From Lysobacteraceae bacterium (GTDB taxonomy: Bacteria; Pseudomonadota; Gammaproteobacteria; Xanthomonadales; Xanthomonadaceae), in NCBI GenBank assembly GCA_004173415.1, contig SEHC01000059.1, positions 1-8,702 on the forward strand: a DNA stretch of 8,702 bases, written 5' to 3'. The translations under genes and the position numbers were made by a program. A model generated the notes under the pieces. It was given only the letters and a program-made list of their open reading frames with translations. It made no database searches and was not told the origin of the DNA. Positions 7,443 through 8,702 of the stretch are shown here, one piece after another (within the stretch, counting starts at the first letter, position 1; each line of letters opens with the position of its first letter).

Positions 7443-8524
7443 TGCTCGATCCGGTCCTCAGCCATCTCGAAGCGCTGGTGTCCTACGACACCCGCAATCC
7501 GCCGCGCGCGATCGGCACCGGCGGCATCTTCGACTACATCCGCGCGCAATTGCCCGGTTTCAACATCGAGGTGGTCGACCACGGTGCCGGCGCGGTCTCG
7601 CTGTTCGCGGTGCGCGGCCGGCCCAGGCGCGTGTTCAACGTGCACCTGGATACCGTGCCGTCCTCGCCGGCGTGGACCGACGATCCGCTGAAGCTGCGGG
7701 TCGCCGGTGGCCGAGCCATCGGACTGGGCGCCTGCGACATCAAGGGCGCCGCGGCCGCGCTGATCGCCGCTGCACAGATCACCGAAGGCGATGCCGCCTT
7801 CCTGTTCAGCAGCGACGAGGAAGCCAACGACCCGCGCTGCATCGCCGCCTTCCTGGCCCGCGACCATGGCTTCAGCGAAGCCATCGTCGCCGAGCCCACC
7901 CAGGGCCAGGCCGTGCTGGCCCACCGAGGCATCAGTGCGGTGCGCATGGCGTTCGAGGGCAAGGCGGGGCATGCCTCCGCCGAGAATGCGCTGTCGCTCA
8001 GCGCCGTGCACAACGCGATGCGCTGGGGCACCGCCGCGCTGGATTACGTGGAAGCGCAGCAGCACCTGCGTTTCGGCGGCCTGACCGGGCTGCGCTTCAA
8101 CATCGGACGGGTGGAAGGCGGGATCAAGGCCAACATGATCGCGCCCAGCGCGGAGCTGCGGTTCGGCTTCCGTCCGCTGCCCTCGCAGGACGTGCCGGCC
8201 CTGCACGCGCGGTTCCGCGAACTGGCCAACGCCGACGCGCTGTCCGCCTACGAGGAAACCTTCCGCGGGCCTTCCCTGCCTTCAGGCGACGTGGCCCGTG
8301 CCGAGGAGCGCAGGCTGGCGGCGCGCGACCTTGCCGACGAACTCGGCCTGCCGGTCGGCAATGCGGTCGATTTCTGGACCGAGGCCTCGCTGTTCTCCGA
8401 GGCGGGCCTGACCGCGCTGGTCTATGGACCCGGCGACATCGCCCAGGCCCATGCCGCCGATGAATGGGTCAGCCTCGAACAGCTGCAGCGCTACGCCGAA
8501 ACAGTGAGAGCGATCCTCGAATGA
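7442..8524 (+). CDS. argE': N-acetylcitrulline deacetylase
   Basis: Predicted 360-residue cytoplasmic metallohydrolase of the M20 family (ArgE/DapE/CPG2). It removes acetate from N-acetylcitrulline to yield citrulline for ArgG. Metal-site residues of the family are visible: H68 and D70 in NVHLDT, D99 in GLGACDIKG, the catalytic pair E126-E127 in SSDEEAND, E151 in VAEPT, and H336 in the GDIAQAHAADE segment. The substrate is assigned from close likeness to the X. campestris enzyme and from linkage to argF', since M20 motifs alone would also fit ArgE or DapE. ATG at 7442 shares a base with the argG stop (TGATG), so translation is probably coupled. GGCGGAA inside the end of argG may act as its Shine-Dalgarno. 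Confidence 0.95.
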   Translation: MLDPVLSHLEALVSYDTRNPPRAIGTGGIFDYIRAQLPGFNIEVVDHGAGAVSLFAVRGRPRRVFNVHLDTVPSSPAWTDDPLKLRVAGGRAIGLGACDIKGAAAALIAAAQITEGDAAFLFSSDEEANDPRCIAAFLARDHGFSEAIVAEPTQGQAVLAHRGISAVRMAFEGKAGHASAENALSLSAVHNAMRWGTAALDYVEAQQHLRFGGLTGLRFNIGRVEGGIKANMIAPSAELRFGFRPLPSQDVPALHARFRELANADALSAYEETFRGPSLPSGDVARAEERRLAARDLADELGLPVGNAVDFWTEASLFSEAGLTALVYGPGDIAQAHAADEWVSLEQLQRYAETVRAILE

Positions 8525-8528
8525 AGCC

Positions 8529-8560
8529 GGCACCCGGGGCTCCGGCTCCGGATGCCTTTT
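8529..8560 (+). terminator. Possible intrinsic terminator between argE' and argB
   Basis: GGCA (8529-8532) pairs with TGCC (8553-8556). Inside it, CC pairs with GG and GGGG with CTCC, giving a bulged stem of about 10 bp with a six-base loop. TTTT (8557-8560) follows, then pyrimidine-rich CCCTTCC. The T-run is short and the stem has two bulges, so termination may be partial or absent. It starts 4 nt after the argE' stop. A second, smaller hairpin CCGGG/CCCGG (8571-8586) follows without a T-run. Confidence 0.4.
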
Positions 8561-8613
8561 CCCTTCCAGACCGGGTCCTAGCCCGGCCCAAGAACCCAAG
8601 ACAACGCAACGAC

Positions 8614-8702
8614 ATGGAATCGCAGAAGCAAACCCGGCAGACCATCATCCGCCTGCTGTCCAGCATGGCCAGCGCCAAGGAGATCTCGCAGTACGTCAAG
8701 CG
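8614..8702 (+). CDS. argB: Acetylglutamate kinase, probably the bifunctional NAGS/K type (5' end only)
   Basis: The first 29 codons and two further bases are in the window. The peptide reads MESQKQTRQT then IIRLLSSMAS then AKEISQYVK. This matches the N-terminus of the Xanthomonas ArgB as I remember it, in which an acetylglutamate kinase domain is fused to a C-terminal acetyltransferase so that one protein performs the first two steps of arginine synthesis. Neither domain can be verified here because the gene runs out of the window. No clear Shine-Dalgarno precedes ATG 8614; the region just upstream is A/C-rich. The 89-bp gap after argE' leaves room for a separate promoter, but none is convincing. 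Confidence 0.88.
   Translation, partial: MESQKQTRQTIIRLLSSMASAKEISQYVK

Overview
The window is chromosomal DNA from a GC-rich gammaproteobacterium, almost certainly of the family Xanthomonadaceae (Xanthomonas, Lysobacter, Luteimonas, Pseudoxanthomonas and relatives). The clearest sign is a gene cluster for the unusual acetylcitrulline route of arginine synthesis. It encodes N-acetylornithine carbamoyltransferase (argF'), argininosuccinate synthase (argG), N-acetylcitrulline deacetylase (argE') and the first 29 codons of an argB of the Xanthomonas type. The proteins closely resemble the Xanthomonas campestris enzymes as I remember them; no database search was run.

Layout. At 70-1206 (+) lies a DksA/TraR-family regulator with a very long Ala/Lys/Pro-rich, histone-H1-like N-terminal tail. 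Three of its four zinc-finger cysteines are replaced. A strong terminator at 1231-1254 separates it from a convergent minus-strand operon read from 4314 to 1275: cysS, sufE and an MFS exporter. Adjacent genes in this operon overlap by 4 bases, and a good sigma-70-type promoter lies at 4343-4371. A small exported protein of unknown function follows at 4439-4948 (+). The 216-bp gap at 4949-5164 holds what looks like a transcription attenuator. The arginine cluster occupies 5165 to the window end (+).

The most interesting region is the leader before argF'. A short open reading frame (4989-5078) has four Arg codons, three of them within four consecutive codons. Its stop codon overlaps a GCTGGGT segment that repeats the 3' arm of an intrinsic terminator (5113-5144). 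That segment can therefore pair with the terminator's 5' arm as an antiterminator, and an upstream hairpin can sequester it. Spacing closely follows the trp-type leader-peptide attenuator. I know of no described arginine-responsive example of this kind in Xanthomonadaceae, so it is offered as a testable hypothesis.

Other points of note: an inverted pair of REP-like palindromes between argF' and argG appears to supply the argF' stop codon; a hairpin plus T-run lies between argE' and argB; and the small exported protein looks like a 17-kDa-antigen-type envelope protein without its glycine zipper. Every gap between genes is shorter than 300 bp. I saw no tRNA, rRNA, CRISPR array, transposase or prophage gene.
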